Part shown: positions 9,231-16,720 of the stretch, one piece after another
Layout: the number at the start of each line of letters is the position of its first letter
Numbering within the stretch: position 1 is the first letter of the stretch
NCBI RefSeq assembly: GCF_000175215.2
Contig: NC_014816.1
Span: 434,001 to 498,000 of the forward strand
Length of the DNA: 64,000 bases
Origin: Asticcacaulis excentricus CB 48
Lineage (GTDB): Bacteria > Pseudomonadota > Alphaproteobacteria > Caulobacterales > Caulobacteraceae
Direction of reading: 5' to 3'
The notes under the pieces: generated by a model
The model's input: the letters and a program-made list of their open reading frames with translations, nothing else
The model's database searches: none
Told to the model about the DNA's origin: nothing
Program-made: the position numbers and the translations under genes

Positions 9231-10691
9231 CTATTCGATCACATAGCCGATGGGGGCCTGATAGCTGCCGGCCAGAGGCGGCGCTTCGGCGACTTCGCCA
9301 CGCTTGGCGCGCACGGATTTGTTCAGGCGTCCGAGGAAGACGGACTCGAGGTCGGAGGCGACCTGGAAGTTGTCGGCCGGGGTTTGGAAGGCGTCTGGCG
9401 ACTTGGCCGAAATGATATAGGGGGTGACGATGACCACCATTTCTGTTTGCTCATCAAGGAAGTCACGAGAGCGGAACAGAGCCCCCAGAACCGGGATGGT
9501 CGTCATCCCGGGCAGGGCGTCGATGCTCTGCTTGTACTTAGATTGCAGCAGCCCGGCGATCATAAGCGAACCTCCCGACGGCAGTTCGACCGTGGTTTCG
9601 GCGCGACGCACCGACAAGCCAGGAATGGTGAAGGTATCATCGAGCGAGAAGGAACCGGTATTTACGATTTCAGAAACCTCGGTCGAAAGCTTCAGCGAGA
9701 TGGTGCCGTTGGACAGTACCACCGGCGTAAAGCCGAGCCCGACGCCATAGGTCTTGAATTCGACGGTGACACGGCCCTGCGTATCCTTGGCTACCGGAAC
9801 AGGGAATTCACCGCCCGCAAGGAACTTGGCCGACTCACCCGATACGGCGGCCAGATTGGGCTCAGCTAGAGTACGCACCAGCCCAACACGTTCAAAAGCC
9901 TGAAGCGAGGCCGACAGAAGTTTGTCGGCATAACCGATTTTCATGCCACCCAGAGCCTTGCCATTGGTGCCGTAGGTGGGCGCGTTCTGAAGGGCGTACT
10001 GGACCTCTCCGGTCTGACCGGACAGGCCGTTGAAGTTAAAGCCCATCTGCTTAATCGAGGATTTCTGAACCTCGACGATCCGCACCTTGAGGCTGACCTG
10101 ATCCTTTCCTGCAACGGATAGCATGTTGATGATGTTTTCCGGCTTTTCGGCGAAGGCCACCGACAGGCGCTGGATGGCTTCGGACTCGCTGGCGTTCGCT
10201 ACCACACCCGATAGGATGACATAGCCATTGACGCTCTGCACCTGCACATCCGATTGCGGATAGAGCTTTTGTACCGTATCGGACAGCTGATCGGTGGAGA
10301 CGCCCACGCGAATCTGCAGGTTCAGGATCTGACGGCCGGTCGCATCAAAGAAGATGGCATCCGACTGACCGGCCGCGACGCCGAGGACGAAGATGCGGCG
10401 CGGCGTGCGCAGTACGGCGTCAGCCACAGCCGGGTTTGAGACGAAGACATCAGCGGCATCCACTGGCAGGTCAACCACGGCCGAGCGCCCCTTGGCCAGA
10501 TTGAGCACCTGCGTGCGGGCACCGGAGGTCTGGGTCTGCACAGTCATGGGGCTGACCGGCGCGCTATAGGGTTTGGGGGCGGCCTCAACGCCGCTGACCG
10601 CCATACTACTCAACAGCAGGCCAGCGGCAAAAGCTGCAAGAAGGGGATAGGGCCGTGCCATATCAAAATGTCTCTTCATCGAAACTCTCAT
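9231..10691 (-). CDS. cpaC: Flp pilus outer-membrane secretin CpaC/RcpA
   Basis: This 486-aa protein forms the outer-membrane pore for the Flp pilus. A signal peptide covers about residues 1-37 (AGLLLSSMAVSGVEAA). It is followed by the T2SS/T3SS pilus N-terminal domain (residues about 60-130: SAVVDLPVDAADVFVSNP, then RRIFVLGVAAGQSDAIFF), a BON-like segment (SVNGYVILSGVVAN), and the secretin domain from about 230 to 450, with the diagnostic VEFKTYGVGLGFTPVVL and a C-terminal VVIVTPYIIS. The start overlaps cpaB by 4 bp. Confidence 0.92.
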   Translation of the reverse strand: MRVSMKRHFDMARPYPLLAAFAAGLLLSSMAVSGVEAAPKPYSAPVSPMTVQTQTSGARTQVLNLAKGRSAVVDLPVDAADVFVSNPAVADAVLRTPRRIFVLGVAAGQSDAIFFDATGRQILNLQIRVGVSTDQLSDTVQKLYPQSDVQVQSVNGYVILSGVVANASESEAIQRLSVAFAEKPENIINMLSVAGKDQVSLKVRIVEVQKSSIKQMGFNFNGLSGQTGEVQYALQNAPTYGTNGKALGGMKIGYADKLLSASLQAFERVGLVRTLAEPNLAAVSGESAKFLAGGEFPVPVAKDTQGRVTVEFKTYGVGLGFTPVVLSNGTISLKLSTEVSEIVNTGSFSLDDTFTIPGLSVRRAETTVELPSGGSLMIAGLLQSKYKQSIDALPGMTTIPVLGALFRSRDFLDEQTEMVVIVTPYIISAKSPDAFQTPADNFQVASDLESVFLGRLNKSVRAKRGEVAEAPPLAGSYQAPIGYVIE

Positions 10692-11602
10692 CGGGATACA
10701 GGCACGTCCGTGCCCTGACCGTTACGATAGACGACCACCTTGTTGCCGGTGCCAGTTGCGGAAGGACCGACGCGACCTGAGGGGCCGCCGACATCGGCAT
10801 AGGAACGCAGCATCAGTGACAAAGGCCCCTGGGCCTTAGCCTGCGCTAGGGCTTCACCCTCCTCGGGACGAACCTCCAACGTGGCGGTGGCACCGATGAC
10901 CGAGGGCTGATCGGATTTGGCCTCGACGGTTTGATCAACGGCCAAAACCTTGACGTTACGGAGGACCGGCTTAGCCACGTGCGTGGTCTGACCATTGGAT
11001 TGAAGTTCTGTCGAAACCACGATATCGACCCGGTCGCCGGGGAGGATAAAACCACCCGCCGTGCTTTCGACCGTCACCGGCACGGCCATGGCGCGCATAC
11101 CGGGGGCAAGCATGACGGCCATGAAACCACCTGCATCGGCGCGCACGACCTTGCGCGCCACGATCGGCTCATTGGCTAGCATTTCTTCGCGCACTACACC
11201 GCCGAGCACGGCGTCCATGCCGCGAGTCGGGTTCAGCGTCTTGTCAGCTACGTCGGCGACCTGAGCCGCACCGTTTTTTACCTTTTCCTCCAGGGCCTTA
11301 TCTTCGGCAGACTTGGCTTCAGCCGGGGCAACGGGGGTCACCGGCTTGTCGGTAAAATAGGATTCGGTGATGCCGTCTTCTGGCCAGGCCTTCCAGGCCA
11401 GATCCGCCTCGGCGATGCGTTCGCCGACCTTCAGGTGACGCGCCGCAACCAGCACCTTGACCGTCGGCGCTTCGACCGCAACCTTTTGCGAGGCGTTGGC
11501 GTTGGACGCGCCATTGCCGCCGATCATCCCGCGCACGACCAGCGCCAGCAAAAGCGCTGCGACTGCGGCGATGCCGACTACGACAAAACGTGACGCCTTC
11601 AT
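10688..11602 (-). CDS. cpaB: Flp pilus assembly protein CpaB/RcpC
   Basis: The product is 304 aa. An N-terminal membrane anchor (residues about 6-27) is followed by an SAF domain (VKVLVAARHLKVGERIAEADLAWK) and an RcpC domain in the C-terminal half (GMRAMAVPVTVESTAGGFILPGDRVDIV), the usual CpaB signature. It is periplasmic and thought to organise the secretin. It is the first gene of the tightly packed cpaB-tadC run. The 173-bp gap to cpaA contains an inverted TTAA pair and no gene, so a separate promoter is likely here. Confidence 0.9.
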   Translation of the reverse strand: MKASRFVVVGIAAVAALLLALVVRGMIGGNGASNANASQKVAVEAPTVKVLVAARHLKVGERIAEADLAWKAWPEDGITESYFTDKPVTPVAPAEAKSAEDKALEEKVKNGAAQVADVADKTLNPTRGMDAVLGGVVREEMLANEPIVARKVVRADAGGFMAVMLAPGMRAMAVPVTVESTAGGFILPGDRVDIVVSTELQSNGQTTHVAKPVLRNVKVLAVDQTVEAKSDQPSVIGATATLEVRPEEGEALAQAKAQGPLSLMLRSYADVGGPSGRVGPSATGTGNKVVVYRNGQGTDVPVSR

Positions 11603-11682
11603 GGAGGTTCCCCTTCAAAGCCCCGGCGGCGTTCTGGCGCGCGCGGATAGCCAGTCAATTGGCAGTTACTTTGAATCTTGGC

Positions 11683-11696
11683 TTAACGGTGGTTAA
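11683..11696. promoter_or_regulatory. TTAA-N6-TTAA element upstream of cpaB (possible CtrA-type site)
   Basis: Two TTAAC/GTTAA arms lie 6 bp apart about 80 bp upstream of cpaB. CtrA sites are TTAA-N7-TTAA, so the spacing is one base short. CtrA control of cpa genes is known in Caulobacter, which makes the match worth noting but not proven. Confidence 0.3.
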
Positions 11697-11775
11697 CGGG
11701 AGCCTAAGGAATGCTTATAGACGGGAGAATTTGTAAAAAACAAAGGGCTGAAGTGCCGTTGTTCTGTTTCACGCC

Positions 11776-12291
11776 CTACGCGGCGAGCGTGTTCAGAAGT
11801 GGCCAAAGGTCACTGTAAGGTATGGCCAGCAGCCCCCCCGCGCAAATGGCCACACCATAAGGTATGTCACCCTTGGGTTTAAGCAGGGTTTGCAACCATT
11901 GTGGAAGGGTCGGAAGATAAATTTGCAAGGTCTGGCGCGCTAACAGGAGCAGGAGGGTGAAGCCTCCGCCAACAAGTGCGGTATATACCAAGAAGGCGAG
12001 CACACCATCCGTATGAAACCACAGTGCCGTAGCTGCCAACAGTTTTGCATCGCCCCCACCTAGAACCTTAAAGGCAAAAGCCGCAAACCCTATAACGAGA
12101 ATGCCGAGTCCAATTCCTACGTGAATGGCGAAGCCTACCGGCGTCAGGCCCATCAGCACGGCCGCAGGAAAAAACACTCCGGCTAAAATTAAACTTAGAC
12201 GGTTCGGGATGGTCATTGAGCGTAGGTCGCTAACCGCCGCCCAGACTAGACAAGCCGGGTAGACGAGGCAGAAAAGGGCAGGGATCAACAT
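11776..12291 (-). CDS. cpaA: Flp prepilin peptidase CpaA/TadV
   Basis: This 171-aa A24-family aspartic protease is hydrophobic throughout. It keeps both membrane-embedded aspartate motifs: VSDLRSMTIPNRLS near residue 25 and LGGGDAKLLAA near residue 75. It would cleave the Flp pilins encoded just upstream after the Gly of their GATAIEY motifs, and probably the TadE pseudopilins too. It lacks the N-methylation domain of classical PilD, as is usual for the TadV group. It lies downstream of the second pilin gene on the same strand. Confidence 0.9.
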   Translation of the reverse strand: MLIPALFCLVYPACLVWAAVSDLRSMTIPNRLSLILAGVFFPAAVLMGLTPVGFAIHVGIGLGILVIGFAAFAFKVLGGGDAKLLAATALWFHTDGVLAFLVYTALVGGGFTLLLLLARQTLQIYLPTLPQWLQTLLKPKGDIPYGVAICAGGLLAIPYSDLWPLLNTLAA

Positions 12292-12406
12292 AGTTCGGCA
12301 CTTAATGACGGGTTGTGAGCTACCTAAATCTCAATTGAGTTAAGAAATGCTTTTAGAGGGTCGTGCACTGATTATTGGCGTAAAATGGTCAAGAGTGTGA
12401 ACGTAT

Positions 12407-12580
12407 CTAGCCGATAGCGGGCGTAAGTTTCGCCGAGATGAAGCTATACATGTTTTTGAAACTTTCCCCGTATGCCAGTATGGCTCCAGAGGCAGCTAGA
12501 AAAACCAAGGACGCTATGAGAGCATACTCGATGGCTGTTGCCCCAGATTTATCACTCAAAAATTCTCGAACGATCTGCAT
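12407..12580 (-). CDS. Second Flp-type pilin (57 aa)
   Basis: Reading the minus strand gives a 57-codon gene with a good ribosome site (AGAGGAG, 8 nt before ATG). It has the Flp prepilin pattern: a short charged leader MQIVREFLSDKSG, then ATAIEYALIASLVFLAA, so the cleavage site would be Gly-Ala as in PilA. The C-terminal part (GAILAYGESFKNMYSF) differs from PilA, so this is a paralogue and not a copy. It is separated from pilA by a strong terminator and sits directly before the prepilin peptidase gene. It could be a minor pilin or a competing subunit; expression is unknown. Confidence 0.82.
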   Translation of the reverse strand: MQIVREFLSDKSGATAIEYALIASLVFLAASGAILAYGESFKNMYSFISAKLTPAIG

Positions 12581-12599
12581 CGAAGGGCTCCTCTAAGGC

Positions 12600-12629
12600 A
12601 AAAAGGCCGCAGATTGTTATCTGCGGCCT
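12600..12629 (-). terminator. Rho-independent terminator after pilA
   Basis: A perfect 11-bp stem (AGGCCGCAGAT with ATCTGCGGCCT) and a TGTT loop are followed on the minus strand by five Ts. It would end most pilA transcripts before the second pilin, setting a high pilA to low pilin-2/cpaA ratio. Confidence 0.88.
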
Positions 12630-12658
12630 CGGTCAGCAACAGCTAACGTGTTTTAGAC

Positions 12659-12832
12659 TTAGCTTGCTTGAACAAGCTTGTCCGAAACGCCCTTGAAGGT
12701 GGCGTCGAGATTTTTGCCGAGGGCGCCGAGAGTCGTGATCAGCGCGACGGCGATCAGGGCGGCGATAAGGCCGTATTCGATAGCGGTAGCGCCCGATTCG
12801 TCGTTCGCAAAGTTCTTGATCAGGTTGGTCAT
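12659..12832 (-). CDS. pilA: Flp pilin PilA
   Basis: The 57-aa major Flp pilin has the leader MTNLIKNFANDESG and then the processing/assembly motif ATAIEYGLIAALIAVALI, closely like Caulobacter PilA. Cleavage after Gly would leave a mature peptide of about 43 residues. An in-frame ATG four codons upstream exists, but the internal one has GGAG at the right distance, so the shorter form is chosen. The gene heads the minus-strand pilus cluster, with an AT-rich 380-bp upstream region and its own terminator, as expected for a highly expressed subunit. Confidence 0.9.
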   Translation of the reverse strand: MTNLIKNFANDESGATAIEYGLIAALIAVALITTLGALGKNLDATFKGVSDKLVQAS

Positions 12833-13211
12833 GAGAGTCTCCATTAGAGTAGTATGCTAAGCAAGTGAGTTTAAGAATTCGGACCGGGGTGGTGAGTTGC
12901 TTGCCTCACTTGCTCCCGAACACGAATGCAGACTATCCGGTCACAATTAATATGAAGTAAATGATCCGAATTTTGAGAAAAAAAATCTATAGTTAATAAG
13001 TATTTACTGTAAATTTTTGTTAAGGTTAATTCTTGTACACGATATTAAATATTGAATTTTGGCCATAATTTTTTCCATTAATATTGTGTTTAGCATTTTT
13101 AAACATATCTTGTTTACTGGTGTTCGTAACCTGAAGCTCATATTCGTAAGGCAGGCTGGGGTTGCGCCAGGGGCACAACGGGTCCGGCTCTCTTGCAGAC
13201 GGAGATAAAAA
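12833..13211. promoter_or_regulatory. AT-rich divergent control region with two CtrA-like sites
   Basis: This 379-bp gap separates pilA from the divergent pilus gene at 13212 and is much more AT-rich than its surroundings. It holds two 7-of-8 matches to the CtrA site TTAA-N7-TTAA: TTAA-N7-TAAA at 12947-12961 and TTAA-N7-TTAC at 12993-13007. In the pilA direction the latter reads GTAA-N7-TTAAC. pilA is a classic CtrA target in Caulobacter. There is no open reading frame that I trust here. Confidence 0.4.
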
Positions 13212-13637
13212 ATGACGAAGCAGATAATTATGGCCGGATGTCTGGCCCTGACGGCTCTTCTGTCGGCCGGTGCGGCCGAGGCCGCAAGCAAGATCGTGGT
13301 CGAAAAAAACCACAGCACACGGGTGGTTTTGCCCGCCTCGGCCGGTTCGGTGATCGTCGGCAATCCCGAAGTGGCTGATGTGACCGTCGTCGATTCTCGC
13401 ACTATATATATAATGGGGCGGGGTTTTGGCCGGTCCTCGGTGTCGGTCACCGATAGCGCCGGGCGCAATATCTTCGATGCCGACGTGATGGTTGGCACCC
13501 CGGTTGAGGGGGGCGTTACGGTTTATAAGGGTCTTAAACCTAGCACGATGATCTGTAGCCGCACCTGTATTGAGCAGACGGATGGGATGCAGTCAGCTAG
13601 TCCGACACCGGCCGCGCCGCCTTCCCCGGCGAGTTAA
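13212..13637 (+). CDS. Stand-alone pilus assembly protein N-terminal (CpaC-N) domain protein
   Basis: This 141-aa secreted protein has a signal peptide (residues 1-25, ending AEAA), then one T2SS/T3SS pilus N-terminal domain (about 27-95). It has RVVLPASAGSVIVGNPEVAD, TIYIMGRGFGRSSVSV and a DADVMV strand, the same fold that opens the CpaC secretin. It stops before any BON or secretin domain. The C-terminal part carries two Cys (CSRTC) and a Pro/Ala tail. It is divergent from pilA and followed by two TadE genes, so a periplasmic role in the Flp system is likely. A single extra copy of the secretin N-domain could bind the pore or its lipoprotein. Confidence 0.75.
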   Translation: MTKQIIMAGCLALTALLSAGAAEAASKIVVEKNHSTRVVLPASAGSVIVGNPEVADVTVVDSRTIYIMGRGFGRSSVSVTDSAGRNIFDADVMVGTPVEGGVTVYKGLKPSTMICSRTCIEQTDGMQSASPTPAAPPSPAS

Positions 13638-13666
13638 TTCCCTCAGCTTAACCGCCTGTTGACTCA

Positions 13667-13685
13667 CCCTCGTCTAGGATGAGGG
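13667..13685 (+). promoter_or_regulatory. Hairpin covering the ribosome site of the first TadE gene
   Basis: CCCTCGTC pairs with GGATGAGGG (8 bp with one G-U, 3-nt loop). The right arm is most of the GAGGGGG ribosome site for the GTG at 13695. The same hairpin followed by ATTTTA could act as a weak terminator for the gene before it. Either way it may limit TadE translation. Confidence 0.4.
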
Positions 13686-13694
13686 GGATTTTAC

Positions 13695-14258
13695 GTGGAT
13701 GGGATCATCAGGGTGCGTATACGGCTGAAAAAACTCGGAAAGACCCCCCCCTGTCCGATGACGGGGTTGTGGCGCGATCGCAGGGGTGCAACGGCGGTGG
13801 AATTCGCCCTTATCGCCTTTCCTTTCTTTGGTTTGATCATGGGCTGTATCGAGCTGGCCATCGTGTTGTTTGCCGGCGTCTCCCTTGATCTGGCGACCGC
13901 TAAGGTGTCACGGGAGCTTCGCACGGGAACCTCCGGAAAGGCCACTACGTCTGCGATCTTCATCACCAAGGTGTGCAATGAAATGGCATGGATAGGCTCG
14001 GACTGTAAATCTAAGCTTCGCGTCGATGTCCGCACTTTCACCAATTTTCAGATGGTGAGCCAGGCCCCTGATGTCATAGTCGACGGTAAGTTTGTCAGCA
14101 TGCAATATACGGTGGGCGGTAGCAGTCAGATACAACTGGTGCGAGCGTATTACCCCTGGCCGGTATTCTCGCCATTTCTGAAACCCGGTCTCGGTTCTCT
14201 GAGCAGCGGGGAGACCGTGCTCTCTTCAATCATCGTGTTCAAGAACGAGCCCTTCTGA
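13695..14258 (+). CDS. tadE: TadE-like pseudopilin (Flp pilus)
   Basis: The 187-aa product has a basic N-terminus and then RRGATAVEFALIAFPFFGLIMGCIEL, the TadE/TadG prepilin-like motif, in which Glu lies at +5 after the Gly cleavage site. The rest is a periplasmic domain with a conserved Cys pair (CNEMAWIGSDC). It starts with GTG; a strong GAGGGGG lies 8 nt upstream, while a later ATG at 13758 has no ribosome site. Processing by CpaA is expected. TadE pseudopilins are needed for Flp pilus biogenesis. Confidence 0.8.
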   Translation: MDGIIRVRIRLKKLGKTPPCPMTGLWRDRRGATAVEFALIAFPFFGLIMGCIELAIVLFAGVSLDLATAKVSRELRTGTSGKATTSAIFITKVCNEMAWIGSDCKSKLRVDVRTFTNFQMVSQAPDVIVDGKFVSMQYTVGGSSQIQLVRAYYPWPVFSPFLKPGLGSLSSGETVLSSIIVFKNEPF

Positions 14259-14812
14259 TGCTAAGACGTCTGCGCCAAACTCTTCATATCGGGCTCAGAG
14301 CCCGCAATGGCACGGCGGCGGTGGAATTTGCCCTGATCGCTCCCATCCTTATTGTCATCTACTGGGGTCTGGCGGATCTTAGCCTGGGCATTATGGCCAA
14401 CCGTAAGACGGCGCATCTCGCGGCCACTATGGGGGATCTGGTCGCGCAATCGGAAAGCCTGACCCAAGCCAATGTAAGCGATATATTTGAGATCGGGACT
14501 AGTATTCTTGAGCCCTTTCCCGCGGGGACCAGTTTACAGATGCGGATTTCGAGCGTGACGCGCAATAAGACCACAGGTGTCATTGCCGCTGACTGGACGC
14601 CGGCGCCGAGCAAAAACTGGAAAGGGACGACAACCGTTGATACCAAAGGCCTGACTACCGATCAGCTGCCGGCCGGTGAAACCCTAATCATTACCGAAGT
14701 CATTTATGACTTTACGCCCCCGATCGGTAAATTTTTGCCCGTACAAACAACCTTCAAAAGCACAACCTACCATCATCCTCGCTCTGGCGCGGTCATTCCC
14801 CTGAAACCTTGA
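14258..14812 (+). CDS. TadE-family pseudopilin, second copy
   Basis: This 184-aa protein begins with a basic leader and the motif RNGTAAVEFALIAPILIVIYWGLADL, with the same Glu+5 arrangement as the gene before it. The start codon overlaps the upstream stop (TGATG), so the two are translationally coupled. There is no von Willebrand domain, so it is not a full TadG. It ends one base before the convergent pabB stop. It is probably the partner minor subunit (CpaJ/CpaK-like) of the Flp pilus. Confidence 0.75.
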   Translation: MLRRLRQTLHIGLRARNGTAAVEFALIAPILIVIYWGLADLSLGIMANRKTAHLAATMGDLVAQSESLTQANVSDIFEIGTSILEPFPAGTSLQMRISSVTRNKTTGVIAADWTPAPSKNWKGTTTVDTKGLTTDQLPAGETLIITEVIYDFTPPIGKFLPVQTTFKSTTYHHPRSGAVIPLKP

Positions 14813-16207
14813 TTAGAGTTCACGTTCCAGCACTCTTCGGAACAGGGACAGCTTGGTTTCGGTTTCTCGGCGTTCATCGGCGGGATTGGAGTCGGCGACA
14901 ATACCGCCACCCGCACTGACCCTTAAGTGCCACTGGCCCAGAGTATCGCGTTCGCAGGCGGCCGTGCGGATCAGTACATTCGAGTCCATGGCGCCCGACG
15001 CATCGACCCAGAACAGCGAGCCGCAATAGGGGCCGCGCGGGGCCTCCAGCGCCTGAATGACCTTCATCGCCTGCACCTTGGGCGCTCCAGAAATAGAGCC
15101 GGGTGGGAAGGTGGCCAGCAGCACATCCGCCGCCATATATCCCGCTTTCAGTTGCGCCGTTACCACGGACACAAGATGGTGCACGTTCGGATAGGATTCT
15201 AGCGCGTTCAGTGCTTCGACGCGCACCGAGCCGACCTCTGCGACTTTCGACAAGTCGTGGCGCATCAGATCGACGATCATCAGATTTTCAGCGCGATCCT
15301 TGGCACTGTTGAGCAGCTCCCGACCCAGCGCCGAGTCAGCCTGCGGCGTGTGTCCGCGTGGGCGCGTGCCCTTGATAGGGCGAGTTTCCATCCGGCCGTC
15401 GGCCCCAAGGCGGATAAAGCGTTCGGGGCTGTTCGATACCACGGCGCGATTCCCAAAGCGCACAAAGGCCCCGAAAGGACTGGCCCCCGCTTCGGCCAGC
15501 GCCTGTAAAATGTGATCGGGCGTGAGGCCGGGTTTTAGAGCGCCGCGCCAGCCGCGCGCCAGATTGGCCTGAAACAGGTCTCCGGCATGGATTTGCGCCA
15601 CCAGCGTCGCAACCTTCGCCTCAAACTCTGCGTCCGGCGTTTCGCTCATCAGTGGGCCATCCATCAGGGTGGAGGGCGGGGGCATGGACACCACGGTTTC
15701 GACCTGCGCCGCCAGGGCCTCGGCCCGTTCACGCGCCGCGTCCGCCGTTGCGCCGCGCCCCAGTACCAGGCGCCTCTTATGATGCAGGTCGAACGCCAGA
15801 ACTGCCGAAAAGCGAATTAAGACCAGTTCGGGCCACGGTTCAGCCCCCAACTCAAACGCACGCAGGGGCAGGTTTTCCAGCCTTGGGCCAAGCTCAAACC
15901 CGGCCAGCCCGATCAGCCCGCCGGTAAAGGGTGGCAAATCCGTACTAGCGTCGCCGTGAACATGGGTGTCACCCAACACCTGCGCGCAGGCCGCGCGCAA
16001 CACCTCTTCCGGGCGGCGCGCGTCATCAAAAGCAAAAATCTCTGTCTCATCGGGTGCCACACACAGCCACGACCAGCGCCCCAGCGCGCCGCCATCGGAC
16101 AGGAAACCGGCGCAGTGTTCCGACCTCAGCACGCTGCCGAAAAAGGCTTCGGGCGGTCGGTAGGGCAGCGACAATATGTACAGATGCTCAGGCAGTGCGC
16201 GGGTCAT
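14813..16207 (-). CDS. pabB: Aminodeoxychorismate synthase component I
   Basis: This 464-aa chorismate-binding enzyme makes 4-amino-4-deoxychorismate for folate with a PabA glutaminase. The C-terminal chorismate-binding domain (about 200-460) has FQANLARGW, NSPERF, the diagnostic PIKGTRPRG (the Lys is the PabB nucleophile; anthranilate synthase has Ala there), ENLMIVDLMRHDLSKV, FPPGSISGAPKVQAM and the C-terminal GGGIVADSNPADE. The N-terminal 150 residues form the weaker component-I N-domain. No PabA or PabC domain is fused. It converges with the TadE gene (1 bp apart). Confidence 0.9.
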   Translation of the reverse strand: MTRALPEHLYILSLPYRPPEAFFGSVLRSEHCAGFLSDGGALGRWSWLCVAPDETEIFAFDDARRPEEVLRAACAQVLGDTHVHGDASTDLPPFTGGLIGLAGFELGPRLENLPLRAFELGAEPWPELVLIRFSAVLAFDLHHKRRLVLGRGATADAARERAEALAAQVETVVSMPPPSTLMDGPLMSETPDAEFEAKVATLVAQIHAGDLFQANLARGWRGALKPGLTPDHILQALAEAGASPFGAFVRFGNRAVVSNSPERFIRLGADGRMETRPIKGTRPRGHTPQADSALGRELLNSAKDRAENLMIVDLMRHDLSKVAEVGSVRVEALNALESYPNVHHLVSVVTAQLKAGYMAADVLLATFPPGSISGAPKVQAMKVIQALEAPRGPYCGSLFWVDASGAMDSNVLIRTAACERDTLGQWHLRVSAGGGIVADSNPADERRETETKLSLFRRVLEREL

Positions 16208-16269
16208 TCGTGTTCACGGCGGGTGGCTTAAACTCTCACGGCAACTTGATTCGCTCGTTAAGCCATTGA

Positions 16270-16419
16270 GGATCATTATGATTGCAGGTTTCGCCACACA
16301 AGCCGGTCTGTCCCATATTCTTTGGTCAGACACTCTCTGGCATGTATGACGAGTGGCCTATGGATGGAGGTCCATGAGATGTATCCTGACGCCCGGTGCG
16401 ACGCATCGGGCGTTTTTTT
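16270..16419 (+). ncRNA. Candidate small RNA ending at a strong terminator
   Basis: The 150 bp before the terminator at 16389-16419 lie between two minus-strand genes, and no plus-strand gene follows for 5 kb, so a plus-strand transcript would stand alone. A small hairpin (TGGA-TCCA near 16361-16374) precedes the terminator. A 23-codon ORF at 16278 with a GAGGA site begins MIAGFATQAGLSHIL; it could be a small peptide or chance. I cannot assign the RNA to a known family. Confidence 0.4.
16389..16419 (+). terminator. Strong rho-independent terminator with no upstream annotated gene
   Basis: ACGCCCGGTGC pairs with GCATCGGGCGT (11 bp, one G-U) around a GAC loop and runs into seven Ts on the plus strand. 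The nearest upstream genes run the other way. Confidence 0.82.
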
Positions 16420-16620
16420 ACAGAGCTTATTTCGTTAGGGTTGAAGCGAAATCACGCTCTGAATGTTTGGTTTGACGCGCTTTTAATCCGAAAAGTGCGT
16501 CACGCTTCTCAGGAAGCGCTGGGCCTTGTACGCGCTCGGCCCGTGTGCGGATTTTAAAACCCCCACTAAAACACATTATACAAACGGCCGGGAATGCTCA
16601 TCGCATCTGGCCGTTGAAGA
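16420..16620. other. Gene-free stretch with nested hairpins
   Basis: No ORF is convincing here. Two good stem-loops are present. At 16421-16461 CAGAGC and ATTTCG pair with CGAAAT and GCTCTG (two stacked 6-bp stems with small internal loops). At 16583-16615 AACGGCC pairs with GGCCGTT. They lie downstream of ctpA on its strand and could protect its 3' end. Confidence 0.45.
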
Positions 16621-16621
16621 C

Positions 16622-16663
16622 ATGAGACTGTCTCATATGTGTCCGTGGCATGAGACAGTCTCG
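16622..16663. repeat. GAGAC inverted repeat, copy 1
   Basis: The element reads ATGAGAC-TGTCTCAT, a 13-nt spacer, then ATGAGACA-GTCTCG. The block TGTCTCAT-N13-ATGAGACAGTCTCG (16629-16663) recurs with exactly the same spacing at 55115-55149, while the 13-nt spacers differ. Conserved arms and a variable spacer suggest either a repeated hairpin or a pair of protein-binding half-sites. Confidence 0.7.
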
Positions 16664-16720
16664 AATGGAATATCAAGGGCCATTTTCAATGACACTTGGT
16701 GCGAGGCGGCGGGTTAGGAC

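Noticed and set aside
16278..16349. A tryptophan-type attenuator (short peptide with two Trp before a terminator)
   Set aside because: The two Trp codons are not adjacent and no gene on that strand follows the terminator, so there is nothing to attenuate.
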